Numbered from the stretch's first letter, positions 1-9,028 are shown. The stretch: DNA of 64,000 nt from Ferdinandcohnia sp047246645 (GCF_047246645.1 NZ_JBFOKR010000013.1:62001-126000), one strand, 5' to 3'. Program-made: numbers and translations. The notes: generated from the letters alone by a model not told the origin.

Positions 1-1115
1 CCTGTAGAGATATGACTCATTTTGTCTGCAAGTCCAAACTTTTCAACAGCTGCTGCAGAATCTCCGCCACCAATTACAGAATAAGTATCAGTTGCATCTG
101 CTAAAGCTTGTGCTACACCTTTTGTACCGTTAGCGAATGTTTCAAGTTCAAATACACCCATTGGTCCATTCCAGATGACAAGTTTAGAGTTTGAGATAAC
201 ATCACGGTACAATTCAGTTGTTTTTGGTCCGATATCTAACGCTTCCCAATCACTTGGAATTTCTTCAATTGGTACAACCTTTGTATTTGCATCATTAGAG
301 AAGTCATCTGCAACAATTACATCAACTGGCATATAGAAGTTAACGCCTTTTTCTTTAGCCTTGTTCATGAATGATGTAGCAAGATCAATTTTATCTTCTT
401 CTAAAAGTGATTTCCCAACCTCGTGACCTTGTGCTTTTACGAATGTATAAGCCAGGCCACCACCGATGATAAGGTTATCTACTTTTTCTAATAGATTATC
501 AATAACACCAATCTTGTCTTTTACCTTTGCTCCACCAATAATTGCTGTGAACGGACGGTCTGGATTAGAAAGAGCTTTTCCTAAAACCTCAATTTCTTTC
601 TCCATTAAGAATCCTGCAACCGCTGGTAGGTGCTCTGCGATTCCTGCTGTTGAAGCATGTGCACGGTGTGCTGCTCCGAATGCATCGTTAACATATACGT
701 CTGCTAAAGCTGCAAATTTCTTCGCAAGCTCTGCATCATTTTTCTCTTCTCCAGGATAGAAACGTACATTTTCTAGTAAAAGAACGTCTCCTGCTGACAT
801 TTGCTCGATTACTTGTTCAACTTCAGAACCAAATGCTTCGTCCGTTTTATGAACCTCAATACCTAAGTGTTCACCTAAACGTTTTGCAACCGGATTTAAA
901 CGAAGTTCTTCAACTGCTTGCCCTTTTGGACGTCCTAAGTGGCTAGCTAAGATGACCTTTGCGCCTTCATTACGAAGATACTCAATTGTTGGTAATGCTG
1001 CACGAATACGTGTGTCGTCAGTTACCTGACCATCCTTCATCGGAACATTAAAATCAACTCTACAGAAAACTCGCTTGCCTTTAACATCAATATCTCTTAC
1101 AGATTTTTTGTTCAT
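1..1115 (-). CDS. pgk: Phosphoglycerate kinase, 3' end cut by window edge
   Basis: Catalyses 1,3-bisphosphoglycerate + ADP to 3-phosphoglycerate + ATP in glycolysis, in the cytosol. The frame opens with MNKKSVRDIDVKGKRVFCRV at 1115, behind an AAAGGCCTCC-like ribosome site, and stays open for 371 codons to base 1. The N-terminal substrate-binding DFNVP motif, the HLGRPKG motif and the GGAKVKDKI segment are all visible. The last roughly 20 residues, after the GGGDSAAAVEKFG nucleotide-binding segment, lie outside the window. It follows gapA in the same direction, as in the B. subtilis cggR-gapA-pgk-tpi-pgm-eno operon. The 292-bp gap to gapA holds two hairpins and an inverted repeat. Confidence 0.97.
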   Translation of the reverse strand, partial: MNKKSVRDIDVKGKRVFCRVDFNVPMKDGQVTDDTRIRAALPTIEYLRNEGAKVILASHLGRPKGQAVEELRLNPVAKRLGEHLGIEVHKTDEAFGSEVEQVIEQMSAGDVLLLENVRFYPGEEKNDAELAKKFAALADVYVNDAFGAAHRAHASTAGIAEHLPAVAGFLMEKEIEVLGKALSNPDRPFTAIIGGAKVKDKIGVIDNLLEKVDNLIIGGGLAYTFVKAQGHEVGKSLLEEDKIDLATSFMNKAKEKGVNFYMPVDVIVADDFSNDANTKVVPIEEIPSDWEALDIGPKTTELYRDVISNSKLVIWNGPMGVFELETFANGTKGVAQALADATDTYSVIGGGDSAAAVEKFGLADKMSHIST

Positions 1116-1160
1116 CGAAAGGCCTCCGTTCTTATGTATGATTCCAGAAAAAAGTATAAA

Positions 1161-1234
1161 GGGAAGGGAACACTCCCTTCCCTATTATAAGGTGAAACTT
1201 CAATCATTGGGGTTTTTTTCATCCCCAATGATTG
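1161..1234. terminator. Two consecutive hairpins between gapA and pgk
   Basis: One stem pairs GGGAAGGGA (1161-1169) with TCCCTTCCC (1174-1182). On the minus strand it runs into a T-rich stretch. A second perfect 12-bp stem pairs 1201-1212 with 1223-1234; its loop contains the T/A run, so it is a poor classical terminator. Together they could attenuate or process the gapA-pgk transcript. Their function is inferred from position. Confidence 0.5.
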
Positions 1235-1243
1235 TTAGTTGAA

Positions 1244-1343
1244 CCAATCGGGGTGTTAGCGTCCGTTATCGCCCATCTAAACATCTCGATTCACTCCATG
1301 TTTTAAGAGGGAGTATTACGGACGGTTGCACCGGGATAATTGG
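1244..1343. repeat. Imperfect inverted repeat, about 100 bp, gapA-pgk gap
   Basis: The left arm (1244-1268, CCAATCGGGGTG..CGTCCGTTA) is complementary, with small bulges, to the right arm (1315-1343, ATTACGGACGG..GCACCGGGATAATTGG). About 46 bases separate the arms. There is no open frame. It resembles a small non-coding palindromic element, but no second copy occurs in this window. Confidence 0.5.
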
Positions 1344-1407
1344 AAATACTTAGTAAACCAACTTAAATGTGTTTTACTATTTTATGATTGTGATATACTA
1401 TTTTATT

Positions 1408-2415
1408 TTATAGACCTTTGCTTGCAATGTATTCAACTAGGTCAACTACGCGGTGAGAGTAACCACTTTCGTTGTCATACCAAGAGATAACTTTCGCCAT
1501 ATTGCCTTCCATAACCATTGTTGATAATGCATCAATAGTTGAAGAGTTTGGATTTCCGTTATAGTCACCTGATACTAGTGGCTCTTCACTGTAACCCATA
1601 ATACCTTTTAAGTCATTTTCAGAAGCAGTGCGTAATGCTGCATTGATTTCTTCAACTGTAGTTTCTTTATCTAATTCAACTACTAAGTCAACTAGAGAAA
1701 CGTTTGGTGTAGGAACACGCATAGCTCCACCATTTAATTTACCTTTTAATTCAGGTAATACTAGAGAAACTGCCTTTGCAGCACCAGTAGTTGTTGGGAT
1801 AATATTTTCAGCAGCTGCACGAGCACGACGATAGTCTTTATGTGGTAAATCTAGAATTTGTTGGTCATTTGTGTATGAGTGAACAGTTGTCATCATACCA
1901 CGTCTAATTCCAAAGTTCTCATGTAATACTTTTGCAAATGGAGCTAAGCAGTTTGTAGTACAAGATGCATTTGAAATTACATTGTGGTTTACTGCATCAT
2001 ATTTGTCATGGTTTACACCCATAACGATAGTGATGTCTTCATCAGATGCAGGAGCTGAGATAATTACTTTCTTTGCACCAGCTTCTAAGTGTTTCGCTGC
2101 GTCTGCACGCTTAGTGAAACGACCAGTAGATTCAACTACTACATCTACTCCAAGGTCTCCCCAACCAAGTTGTGCTGGATCGCGCTCAGCTTTTACTTGA
2201 ATTTCCTTGCCGTTAACAACTAGATTGCTTCCATTTACAGAAACCTCTGCGTCAAGAATTCCATGTACTGAGTCATACTTTAAAAGGTGAGCTAGCATGT
2301 CTGCATCAGTTAAATCGTTAACTGCTACTACCTCAATATTAGGATTTTTTAATGCCGCACGAAGAACGTTACGACCGATACGACCAAAACCATTAATACC
2401 AACTTTTACTGCCAT
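1408..2415 (-). CDS. gapA: Glyceraldehyde-3-phosphate dehydrogenase, glycolytic GapA
   Basis: NAD-dependent oxidation and phosphorylation of glyceraldehyde 3-phosphate. The product has 335 residues, the usual length. It shows the N-terminal Rossmann motif GINGFGRIGR (residues 7-16), the catalytic cysteine in SNASCTTNCLAP (about 148-159), and a C-terminal WYDNESGYSHRVVDL signature. The gene lies directly downstream of cggR (43-bp gap), so it should share the CggR-controlled promoter. A GGAGGAAATT site precedes the ATG. The context identifies the glycolytic GapA rather than the gluconeogenic GapB. Confidence 0.97.
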   Translation of the reverse strand: MAVKVGINGFGRIGRNVLRAALKNPNIEVVAVNDLTDADMLAHLLKYDSVHGILDAEVSVNGSNLVVNGKEIQVKAERDPAQLGWGDLGVDVVVESTGRFTKRADAAKHLEAGAKKVIISAPASDEDITIVMGVNHDKYDAVNHNVISNASCTTNCLAPFAKVLHENFGIRRGMMTTVHSYTNDQQILDLPHKDYRRARAAAENIIPTTTGAAKAVSLVLPELKGKLNGGAMRVPTPNVSLVDLVVELDKETTVEEINAALRTASENDLKGIMGYSEEPLVSGDYNGNPNSSTIDALSTMVMEGNMAKVISWYDNESGYSHRVVDLVEYIASKGL

Positions 2416-2458
2416 TATAATTTCCTCCTTTTATATGTGAAACCATATTGTAGGGGTA

Positions 2459-3478
2459 TTACCCCTTAATTAACTCTTTTGCCGCACCTTCATCTGTTAT
2501 TAATAATGTGTCAGGTGCTTGTTTTAAGTATGCGTGGATTGCTTTTGCTTTAGATGCTCCTCCCGCTACTGCGATTACGTCGCGAATTCCTTTAAGATCC
2601 GTTAATTGAATCCCAATTGTTTGTACCTTATGAACCACATTTCCGTTTTCGTCAAAGTAATAACCAAAGGCTTCTGCAACTGCATTTGATGAGACTATTT
2701 TTTTCAAATCTTCGTCATCGGTTTTGCGTCGCTCTGCCATTGTAATAGCGTCTCCTATTCCATGTATAACCATACTTGAAGACTTAATTAAGTTAAGTAC
2801 TTCCTTTATTGAAGGTTCCAATACAAAGGATTTGTACGCTTCATTACTAACTACATCCGGAACATGAAGAAGACGGTAATCTCCAGAAGCTTTTTCAGCC
2901 ATTTTTGCACAAATGGTATTCGCTTGGTTTTCCACTCTTTCTCCTAGTCCGCCTCTAGCAGGGACAAACAGAATACTACGACCTTTTGAGTCAGGGGTCA
3001 TCATATCAGCAACATCAGCGAGTGTTGTACCACCAGTAACTGCGACGATATTTTCACCAGAAAGCCTTTGTTTTATACGTGAAACACAAGCTCTTCCGAT
3101 TTCTTTTTTCACCCAAGGAAAAACATCACTGTCTCCTGGTACGACAATAACGCCTTTTACGTTTAATTTTTCCTTAAGCTTTGTTTCTAACACTCGTAAA
3201 CCTAAAACTTCTTTCATAATTTCTTCGAGTTCAACTAATAATTTCTTTCCCTCTTTTGTTAAGGTCATGCCAGATGTGCTAAAATCCACGAGTTTTTGTT
3301 CTTTTAAGAATTGGACCTCTGCTCTTAGTACACGCTCACTGTGACCAAGACTAGTAGAGAGACTTCTTCGACCAATTGGTTCCATGAGTCGTATGTACTT
3401 TAAAATCTCATGACGTTTCTGCATAACCTCAAGAAGGTCGGGTAATAATTTTTGTTGTACTTCTATGATCGACCTCAT
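2459..3478 (-). CDS. cggR: Central glycolytic genes regulator CggR
   Basis: SorC/DeoR-type repressor of the gapA operon. Fructose-1,6-bisphosphate is the inducer in B. subtilis. An N-terminal winged helix (about residues 30-85, GRRSLSTSLGHSERVLRAEV) precedes a sugar-phosphate-isomerase-like effector domain with GGTTLADVA and VAGGASKAKAI motifs. An ATG at 3484 is also in frame, but AAGGGG is only 3-4 bases from it. The ATG at 3478 has 8-base spacing and is preferred, giving 339 residues. The gene precedes gapA and follows a good CggR operator, so autoregulation is expected. Confidence 0.95.
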   Translation of the reverse strand: MRSIIEVQQKLLPDLLEVMQKRHEILKYIRLMEPIGRRSLSTSLGHSERVLRAEVQFLKEQKLVDFSTSGMTLTKEGKKLLVELEEIMKEVLGLRVLETKLKEKLNVKGVIVVPGDSDVFPWVKKEIGRACVSRIKQRLSGENIVAVTGGTTLADVADMMTPDSKGRSILFVPARGGLGERVENQANTICAKMAEKASGDYRLLHVPDVVSNEAYKSFVLEPSIKEVLNLIKSSSMVIHGIGDAITMAERRKTDDEDLKKIVSSNAVAEAFGYYFDENGNVVHKVQTIGIQLTDLKGIRDVIAVAGGASKAKAIHAYLKQAPDTLLITDEGAAKELIKG

Positions 3479-3504
3479 GCGCATTTCCCCTTTTTACCAT
3501 AAGG

Positions 3505-3540
3505 GACTTCAAATGTCCCGGTGTGACTTATTGTGTCCCA
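3505..3540 (-). promoter_or_regulatory. CggR operator upstream of cggR-gapA
   Basis: On the minus strand two direct repeats are visible: TGGGAC-N6-AGTC, four bases (ACAC), then CGGGAC-N6-AGTC. The established B. subtilis operator is two copies of CGGGAC-N6-TGTC separated by four bases, so spacing is exact and only a few bases differ. It lies 27 bp upstream of the cggR start codon. The promoter should be just upstream (3541-3600), but I could not assign -35/-10 hexamers with confidence. Confidence 0.9.
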
Positions 3541-3630
3541 CTTACAGTAAAAAAAAACAAACTTTTAATATAAGTACTCGCCACGCTACAAATTCATTTT
3601 AACAGTTGATCTTGGATAAAGCAATAAATA

Positions 3631-3653
3631 AACTGCCTATTTTTTAGGCAGTT
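3631..3653 (-). terminator. Rho-independent terminator after glutaredoxin-like gene
   Basis: AACTGCCTA pairs with TAGGCAGTT around a T5 loop. On the minus strand the stem is followed by TTATTTATTGC. It ends the rpoN/glutaredoxin transcript before the cggR control region. Confidence 0.65.
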
Positions 3654-3676
3654 CAAAGAGTTGTTCATAAATTAGA

Positions 3677-3931
3677 CTAAGAACTTACGTTTTTTAGAAA
3701 ATCTGTAATTGTTTCCTTATGGATGATACCGTATTCAACTTCTTTACCAGCTATTTCAATGACTGGAATCATAATTTGATACTTCTCTAAAAGTAAATCA
3801 TCCTTATAAATGTCTACTTCTTCGATATCTAACGGAAACTCTTCATTAATTTCACGTAAAACATTCATTGCTTTTGTACATAGTGAACAATTTTCTTTTG
3901 AATACATAATAACCTTAATCTTTTCCACCAT
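3677..3931 (-). CDS. Glutaredoxin-like thioredoxin-fold protein (84 aa)
   Basis: A short thioredoxin-fold protein with a CSLC redox pair at residues 16-19 (YSKENCSLCTKAM) and the conserved cis-proline segment IPVIEIAGK. This matches the small glutaredoxin-like (DUF836) family. It should act as a cytosolic thiol-disulfide protein; the partner is unknown. It starts 9 bp after the rpoN stop codon and is very likely cotranscribed with it. There is no sequence evidence linking its chemistry to sigma-54 function. Confidence 0.8.
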   Translation of the reverse strand: MVEKIKVIMYSKENCSLCTKAMNVLREINEEFPLDIEEVDIYKDDLLLEKYQIMIPVIEIAGKEVEYGIIHKETITDFLKNVSS

Positions 3932-3940
3932 TCACACTTC

Positions 3941-5254
3941 CTATATCCCATACCTCTTGCGTTTAGATGAAGACGGTATTTTAAGTTGATCACGATATTT
4001 TGCAATCGTTCGTCTAGAAACTAATATACCATGTTCAGTCTTAAGTATCGTAACAATATCTTGATCTGACAGAGGTTTTTGTTTATTTTCTCCCTCAATA
4101 AGTTTCTTCAATACATTTTTAACTTGGGTTGCTGAGGTATCCGAGTCACCGGTTGTCGGAATCATTCTACTAAAGAAATACTTCATTTCAAAGACACCAT
4201 AAGGTGTTTGAACATACTTGTCTTTAACTGCTCTACTAACTGTTGACTCATGTATTTCCAGTGCCTCTGCAATTTCACTCATAACTAGAGGCTTTAGATA
4301 ATCGGGTCCTTTAATAAAAAAGTCGAGCTGACGGTTTACAATTTCGTTCATTACATTTTGAAGAGTCGTTTTTCGTTGTTCAAGGCTTTTTATAATCCAT
4401 TGACATTGATCAACCTTTTCTTGAAGATACGTCTTTGTTTTCGTATCTTTTTCCTGTAAAAAGTGTTGATAATATTGTAGATTCATTGATACCTTTGGGT
4501 AATAAGAATCCTGTAATTTTATCGACACAATCTGATTATTTACCTGTATTTCAATATCAGGAATGATATATTGAAGTTCATTACTTTGAAATACGGCACC
4601 TGGCCTTGGTTGTAAGGTTTGGATAAAATCATATACTTGCTGAATATCGTATAATTTAACATCTATGAGTTTAGTAATCTCTTTCCAAGCCTTTTCAGCA
4701 AATAATGCAAAATGTTCGCGTATAATAATTTCTGCTAGTTCATTTCGTTCTGGTAGTGCTTGTAATTGAAGTAAAAGGCATTCCTGAAGATTTCTAGCAC
4801 AGATACCAACAGGCTCTAATTTTTGAATAAATGTAACTAACTCCTCAACCTTTTCAGGTTCAACTGATAATTCACTTGCTATTTCATCCGAAGAAAAATA
4901 CAAATATCCGTTACTATCAAGTGAGTGAATAATATACTCAGCTATTATTTTTTCTTCATTCGTTAACTTCACATATGAAAGTTGTTTAAGTAAATGCTCA
5001 TACAATGATGTTTCTTTTTTATCTAAGTAATCGATTGGATTTATATATGTTTCATTAGATACCTTTGGTTTTTTTGATCGAGAAATGTAGTCAGTTGTTT
5101 TTAATTCGATGAGGGGATTCTCTACCATTTGTTCTTCTAGAAATTTCGTAAGGTCCAACGATGAATATTGCAATAATGCAATTGCTTGGCTTAATTCCTT
5201 CGTCATAACTAACTTCAAAGACTGCTGCTGAAACAACCCAGTATTCAAATTCAT
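3941..5254 (-). CDS. rpoN: RNA polymerase sigma-54 factor (RpoN/SigL)
   Basis: The alternative sigma factor that recognises -24/-12 promoters and needs an AAA+ activator to open them. The product has 437 residues. Region I is glutamine/leucine-rich (residues 1-50, LFQQQSLKLVMTKELSQAIALLQ). The core-binding domain follows, then a helix-turn-helix (about 325-355, SEIAEALEIHESTVSRAVKDK), and the diagnostic RpoN box as SRRTIAKYR near residues 413-421. In B. subtilis sigL is under CcpA control, and a cre-like site lies about 60 bp upstream here. The gene is only about 10 kb from a cluster with eight sigma-54-type promoters. Confidence 0.97.
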   Translation of the reverse strand: MNLNTGLFQQQSLKLVMTKELSQAIALLQYSSLDLTKFLEEQMVENPLIELKTTDYISRSKKPKVSNETYINPIDYLDKKETSLYEHLLKQLSYVKLTNEEKIIAEYIIHSLDSNGYLYFSSDEIASELSVEPEKVEELVTFIQKLEPVGICARNLQECLLLQLQALPERNELAEIIIREHFALFAEKAWKEITKLIDVKLYDIQQVYDFIQTLQPRPGAVFQSNELQYIIPDIEIQVNNQIVSIKLQDSYYPKVSMNLQYYQHFLQEKDTKTKTYLQEKVDQCQWIIKSLEQRKTTLQNVMNEIVNRQLDFFIKGPDYLKPLVMSEIAEALEIHESTVSRAVKDKYVQTPYGVFEMKYFFSRMIPTTGDSDTSATQVKNVLKKLIEGENKQKPLSDQDIVTILKTEHGILVSRRTIAKYRDQLKIPSSSKRKRYGI

Positions 5255-5313
5255 TCGTTTCCCCCCTTTCTTTTATTTTACAACACCTCTGTAGTCATTG
5301 TAAGGTCAAATAT

Positions 5314-5327
5314 TGGAAGCGTTTTCT
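5314..5327 (-). promoter_or_regulatory. cre-like (CcpA) site upstream of rpoN
   Basis: TGGAAGCGTTTTCT matches the cre consensus TGWAANCGNTNWCA at 12 of 14 positions and is partly symmetric. It lies 60-73 bp upstream of the rpoN start codon. CcpA roadblock control of sigL is known in B. subtilis; applying it here is inference. Confidence 0.5.
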
Positions 5328-5440
5328 TTTTTAAAAATTTAGCGCCAATATATTTTTTATATACATAATCATAAAAGTTAAAAATTAGCACGTATTTCAT
5401 CACTTTTTTTGAAAGAATCTACCTATAAGAGGTGAACAAA

Positions 5441-5629
5441 ATGAAAAAGGATGAAATCATGTATACTGGTCCAGTGACGGGAACTCTTCAAGAAGCAAAA
5501 GAACAAAATGAAAAAGGGCGTTATAAGGAAGAGTTTGGTGAGGAGTTTGAGCCGATTCAAACAATGTGGGCTGTTAATCCTGTCGAAGAAGTGGAGTATG
5601 ATGGGACTGTGGGGTATAAAGATAATTGA
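5441..5629 (+). CDS. Small acidic protein of unknown function (62 aa)
   Basis: Starts MKKDEIMYTGPVTGTLQEAK. The ATG at 5441 is chosen because AGAGGTG sits 6 bases upstream. An in-frame GTG at 5432 is part of that ribosome site. The protein is soluble, glutamate-rich and has no membrane segment or recognisable domain. It runs opposite to rpoN and converges on the response-regulator operon, sharing a bidirectional hairpin with it. I do not recognise the family. Confidence 0.7.
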   Translation: MKKDEIMYTGPVTGTLQEAKEQNEKGRYKEEFGEEFEPIQTMWAVNPVEEVEYDGTVGYKDN

Positions 5630-5660
5630 AATAAAAATTAACTACGGACTCATGTACTAT

Positions 5661-5692
5661 ATAAAGGTACAGAATATACTCTGTACCTTTAT
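5661..5692. terminator. Bidirectional terminator overlapping regulator stop codon
   Basis: ATAAAGGTACAGA pairs with TCTGTACCTTTAT around a short loop. The stop codon of the minus-strand regulator gene (5689-5691) is inside one arm. It serves both the small plus-strand gene and the two-component operon. Confidence 0.8.
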
Positions 5693-6333
5693 CCCATTCC
5701 TGCATCCTTTGCCTTTTTGATAGCCTCTGCTCGATCAGCAACCTGGAGTTTACTTAAAATACTTGTAATATGATTACGAACTGTGCTTGGACTAAGAACT
5801 AATAAATTGGCAATTTCCGCATTTTTATAACCTCTTGCAATTAGATTTAAAATCTCCCGTTCTCTTACAGTTAGTTCGGAAAGCTCTCCAGCCTGTAAAC
5901 CAAGTCTAAACTGTTCAAAATAATTAATAAATTTCTTTGCTATCCTCTCACTAAAAATGGCTTCTCCTGCTGCCACTGCTTGAATGGCACGAATAATCTC
6001 ATTAGGGAGTGCGCCTTTTAAAACATATCCCCTCGCTCCGGCTCTCATTGCAGCCGCGACTGTTTGATCATCCTCAAACATCGTCATTACAAGAATCCTC
6101 ACATTTGGAAATAAAGTAGTAATTTGTCTTGTAGCTTCAATTCCGTTAATTCCCGGCATCTGGATATCCATGATAACGACATCTGGTTGGAGTGTTTTTG
6201 CTATAGAAATAACTTCATCTCCACTACCAGCTTCACCCACAACCTCAAATGTTTTGTCATTATTCACCAGAGAAGCAAGACCAGTTCGAAAAGTGGGATG
6301 ATCATCAGCTAATAGTACTCGAAAGATTGACAT
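5689..6333 (-). CDS. NarL/LuxR-family response regulator
   Basis: DNA-binding output of a two-component system. A receiver domain (residues 1-120) has the acidic pair D10-D11, phospho-acceptor D56 in VVIMDIQMPG and a conserved K near 105. A LuxR-type helix-turn-helix follows (about 145-210, LTVREREILNLIARGYKNAEIA). Start: the open frame extends to 6384, but GGAGG is 8 bases before the ATG at 6333 (MSIFRVLLADDH), giving 214 residues. The gene overlaps the kinase gene by 29 bp, indicating translational coupling and a cognate pair. The target genes are unknown. Confidence 0.93.
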   Translation of the reverse strand: MSIFRVLLADDHPTFRTGLASLVNNDKTFEVVGEAGSGDEVISIAKTLQPDVVIMDIQMPGINGIEATRQITTLFPNVRILVMTMFEDDQTVAAAMRAGARGYVLKGALPNEIIRAIQAVAAGEAIFSERIAKKFINYFEQFRLGLQAGELSELTVREREILNLIARGYKNAEIANLLVLSPSTVRNHITSILSKLQVADRAEAIKKAKDAGMG

Positions 6334-8332
6334 TATCATTACCTCCATCCAGAAACGGTATGCTGCCTTTAATGGCAGTTCCACCAGACTCTATATTTTC
6401 AATAAAAAATGTTCCACCTAACTCTTCTGCACTCTCACGCATTGTAATGATTCCAACACCAGAACGTTTTCTTTTCGGCAAGCCAATCCCGTTATCTCGT
6501 ATTAATATCGATAGTGTTCCTTCACCTATAACTATTTTGACACTTACACTTGTTGCCCGAGAATGCTTTTTGATATTTACTAAACCTTCTTGAACAATTC
6601 TATAAACTGCAACTTCAACAGCTGCACCAAGGACTGGAAAAGATTCAGGAAGTTCTAATTTTATTGTGATATTATTATCAAGTTGATTTTGAACAAGTTC
6701 ACTAATCGCTCCACCTAACCCATATTCGTCTAAAGATGGAGGACGAAGATTGTATGCTAATTTCCTTATTAAATCTACTGCGTTTCGTATATCAATTTGA
6801 AGCTCACTTAAAATTTCATCAGATTTTGCTGGTTCATTAAGTGACTGCCGAGCAGCTGCAATCTTAAATGAAAACGCAGCAATCTCAGGACCCAATCCAT
6901 CATGAAGTTCTCGCCTTAACCTTCTTCGTTCATCTTCACGTGTCGTTACTATGCGTTGGCGAGATAGTTGAAGTTCTTTTGTTATTCCTAATGTATGTAT
7001 TACTGAGCCAGTTTGACGCACCAGATTGTTAATTACTTGTCTGTCTTCATTAGACCACACATCATCTTTATCTCGATGCTCGACAACGAGCTCCGCAACT
7101 TTTTCTCCTTGATAATATACATCAATACGTTCTGGGTCGTTTCCAGGTGCACCACTTGATGCTGCAACGGTACCATTTGGCCAGACTAGCGCTGCATAAG
7201 GTAACCTTAAAGCATCCCGGAATGAAATAACAATCGCCTCTAATATACGATTAGGTGAAGTGGTAACATCAAGCCTTTCTCCCAATCTAACAATTGCTGC
7301 ATATGGATCCTGCCTATCTCCATACATTAGTTTATTCACGATAAGTTGAAGTCTATTATGCAATGGTTGAACTACAATCGCTACCCCTACAGTACCAATT
7401 AAAGATACCAAAGCTGTTTTGTCATCAAGAAAGGTTAATCGTAATGCATATACAATACCCGTATATATCGCTAATAACATTCCCGATAATATTCCATATC
7501 GAAGCGTTCGGTTAATCAAAGGGTCAATTGACCATAGTCGATACCTAATTATCGCTAATGAAAAAGATAACGGTATCAAGGATAAGGCAACCAAATAAAG
7601 TGTCTGACCCAAAAGGTTTCCCCAAATAGTAGAGGCAGGAATTTGAACTGATAAGATAACCAGTATAATAGATATACTAAAAGCAAAAACAGGAAATTTA
7701 GTTTGTTGCCGTTGTAATGAGGTGAATTGCTTTCTATAACGTTGTATCTGATAATATCCCATTAAAAGTAAAATACTCCATTCAAGAACGAGTAAAAACC
7801 CTTCTAAAACAGAGGGTAAAACAGGAGAAAAAAGAATAAAAACTTCTACTATTATATAAGAAAGTGCTAAGAAGTGACTTAAACGTCGTGAAGATCGATG
7901 ATCTGGAAAATAGCAAATAACCAAACCAAGTAACGTTATTGAAAAAAATCCTATCACTCTAGCAATCCCTTCAAGCTTTGGAAATTCGTTGTAAAAGGGG
8001 TCTGCTATAGTCAAAGTTAATCCAAATAACATTAATGTTATAGCAACAAGGAATGCCATCGAGTCTTTTGGACGCTTTACCAAAATTAGTATACCAAGGA
8101 TAACATTACACAATGTAAATAGAAGCGAAGTAAATAATAGATAAAAGGCATACCGGCTCGTGTTTAGTCCAACCGTTTTTAATTCTTTTTGGATTTCAGG
8201 GGGTAATGAGCATGTATCACAAACCCGTTGAAGTTCCCCAAATAGTACAGGTATGTTTAAAATAAAAAGGACTGTTGTAATAACTACCATACTAATCGAA
8301 AAGGCCCGTATAAGTACCCAGCGTTTTGTCAT
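6305..8332 (-). CDS. Membrane sensor histidine kinase (HisKA_3 type)
   Basis: A 675-residue kinase. The N-terminal half has about eight membrane segments. A GAF-like cytoplasmic region follows (about 355-450), then the HisKA_3 dimerisation helix with DERRRLRRELHDGLG (phospho-acceptor His) and a C-terminal HATPase with DNGIGLPKRKRSGVGIITM. Overall layout resembles ComP/DegS-class kinases with a multi-span sensor. Start: an ATG at 8347 is in frame, but GGAGGG lies 7 bases before the ATG at 8332. It is coupled to the downstream regulator and preceded 39 bp upstream by a membrane protein gene. The signal is unknown. Confidence 0.9.
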   Translation of the reverse strand: MTKRWVLIRAFSISMVVITTVLFILNIPVLFGELQRVCDTCSLPPEIQKELKTVGLNTSRYAFYLLFTSLLFTLCNVILGILILVKRPKDSMAFLVAITLMLFGLTLTIADPFYNEFPKLEGIARVIGFFSITLLGLVICYFPDHRSSRRLSHFLALSYIIVEVFILFSPVLPSVLEGFLLVLEWSILLLMGYYQIQRYRKQFTSLQRQQTKFPVFAFSISIILVILSVQIPASTIWGNLLGQTLYLVALSLIPLSFSLAIIRYRLWSIDPLINRTLRYGILSGMLLAIYTGIVYALRLTFLDDKTALVSLIGTVGVAIVVQPLHNRLQLIVNKLMYGDRQDPYAAIVRLGERLDVTTSPNRILEAIVISFRDALRLPYAALVWPNGTVAASSGAPGNDPERIDVYYQGEKVAELVVEHRDKDDVWSNEDRQVINNLVRQTGSVIHTLGITKELQLSRQRIVTTREDERRRLRRELHDGLGPEIAAFSFKIAAARQSLNEPAKSDEILSELQIDIRNAVDLIRKLAYNLRPPSLDEYGLGGAISELVQNQLDNNITIKLELPESFPVLGAAVEVAVYRIVQEGLVNIKKHSRATSVSVKIVIGEGTLSILIRDNGIGLPKRKRSGVGIITMRESAEELGGTFFIENIESGGTAIKGSIPFLDGGNDNVNLSSTIS

Positions 8333-8371
8333 ACAACAGCCCTCCATTTCTTGTTATTTGTCTATCTAATT

Positions 8372-9028
8372 TTAGAAGTTTTCGATTTCAGTAGTAGCTA
8401 TTACCTTTTTTTGTCTACCAAGTAAAATCATCCCTATGCCGCCATATAAACATAAGGTTATTAAAGAACTTATAAATGGTTGTATAGGTCCAAGTTCTAT
8501 AAACCCTGTAATTAACTGCAATACGCCAAATAAAACAAACCATTTTGAAGCAATTTTCGCTCTAACTAAGCCAATTGTAATAATAAGCATGCCCACGTAG
8601 GATAACAGAAAGAATAAGAGATGTGGAATGAAGTAAACCGGTGTTTCAAAAATCCATTGAAGAAGTGATACCATCGGTTCCCGTTCTAATGTTGCCATAC
8701 CTCTTTGGATAAGTGCCTCTGTTACTAAAATTACAAAGAAGAAGTTTCCAACTAATGCGGTAAGGGCACCTAGATAAGTTACCACCTTTCCTCTTCCATG
8801 AACTTTATGAGTAATACCAATCAAAGCAGGTATATTAGCAATAGCAAACCCTAGTACAGAAAATGTGAAAAACAGTGTATATCCAGGTCGATCATTTACC
8901 CAGTCAAGAAATGCAATGTCTCCCGCTAATGGTGGACCAAACAAAGTAACAATCTGCAAAATTGCAGATATTAAAAAGCTCACCCCACCGATGAAGATAA
9001 TAAAATTTTTCGAAGAATCTTTTTCCAT
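8372..9028 (-). CDS. Integral membrane protein of unknown function (218 aa)
   Basis: About six hydrophobic spans across the whole length (for example IIFIGGVSFLISAILQIVTL near the N-terminus). No catalytic motif or signal peptide is recognised. It is the first gene of a three-gene operon with the kinase and regulator (39-bp gap). It could therefore be an accessory sensor subunit or a target of the system. That is inference from context only. Confidence 0.75.
   Translation of the reverse strand: MEKDSSKNFIIFIGGVSFLISAILQIVTLFGPPLAGDIAFLDWVNDRPGYTLFFTFSVLGFAIANIPALIGITHKVHGRGKVVTYLGALTALVGNFFFVILVTEALIQRGMATLEREPMVSLLQWIFETPVYFIPHLLFFLLSYVGMLIITIGLVRAKIASKWFVLFGVLQLITGFIELGPIQPFISSLITLCLYGGIGMILLGRQKKVIATTEIENF

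Noticed and set aside
1628..1834. Plus-strand open frames opposite gapA and similar frames opposite uvrA, uvrB, aldehyde dehydrogenases and his genes
   Set aside because: They are antisense shadows of well-conserved genes, with no ribosome sites or recognisable domains.
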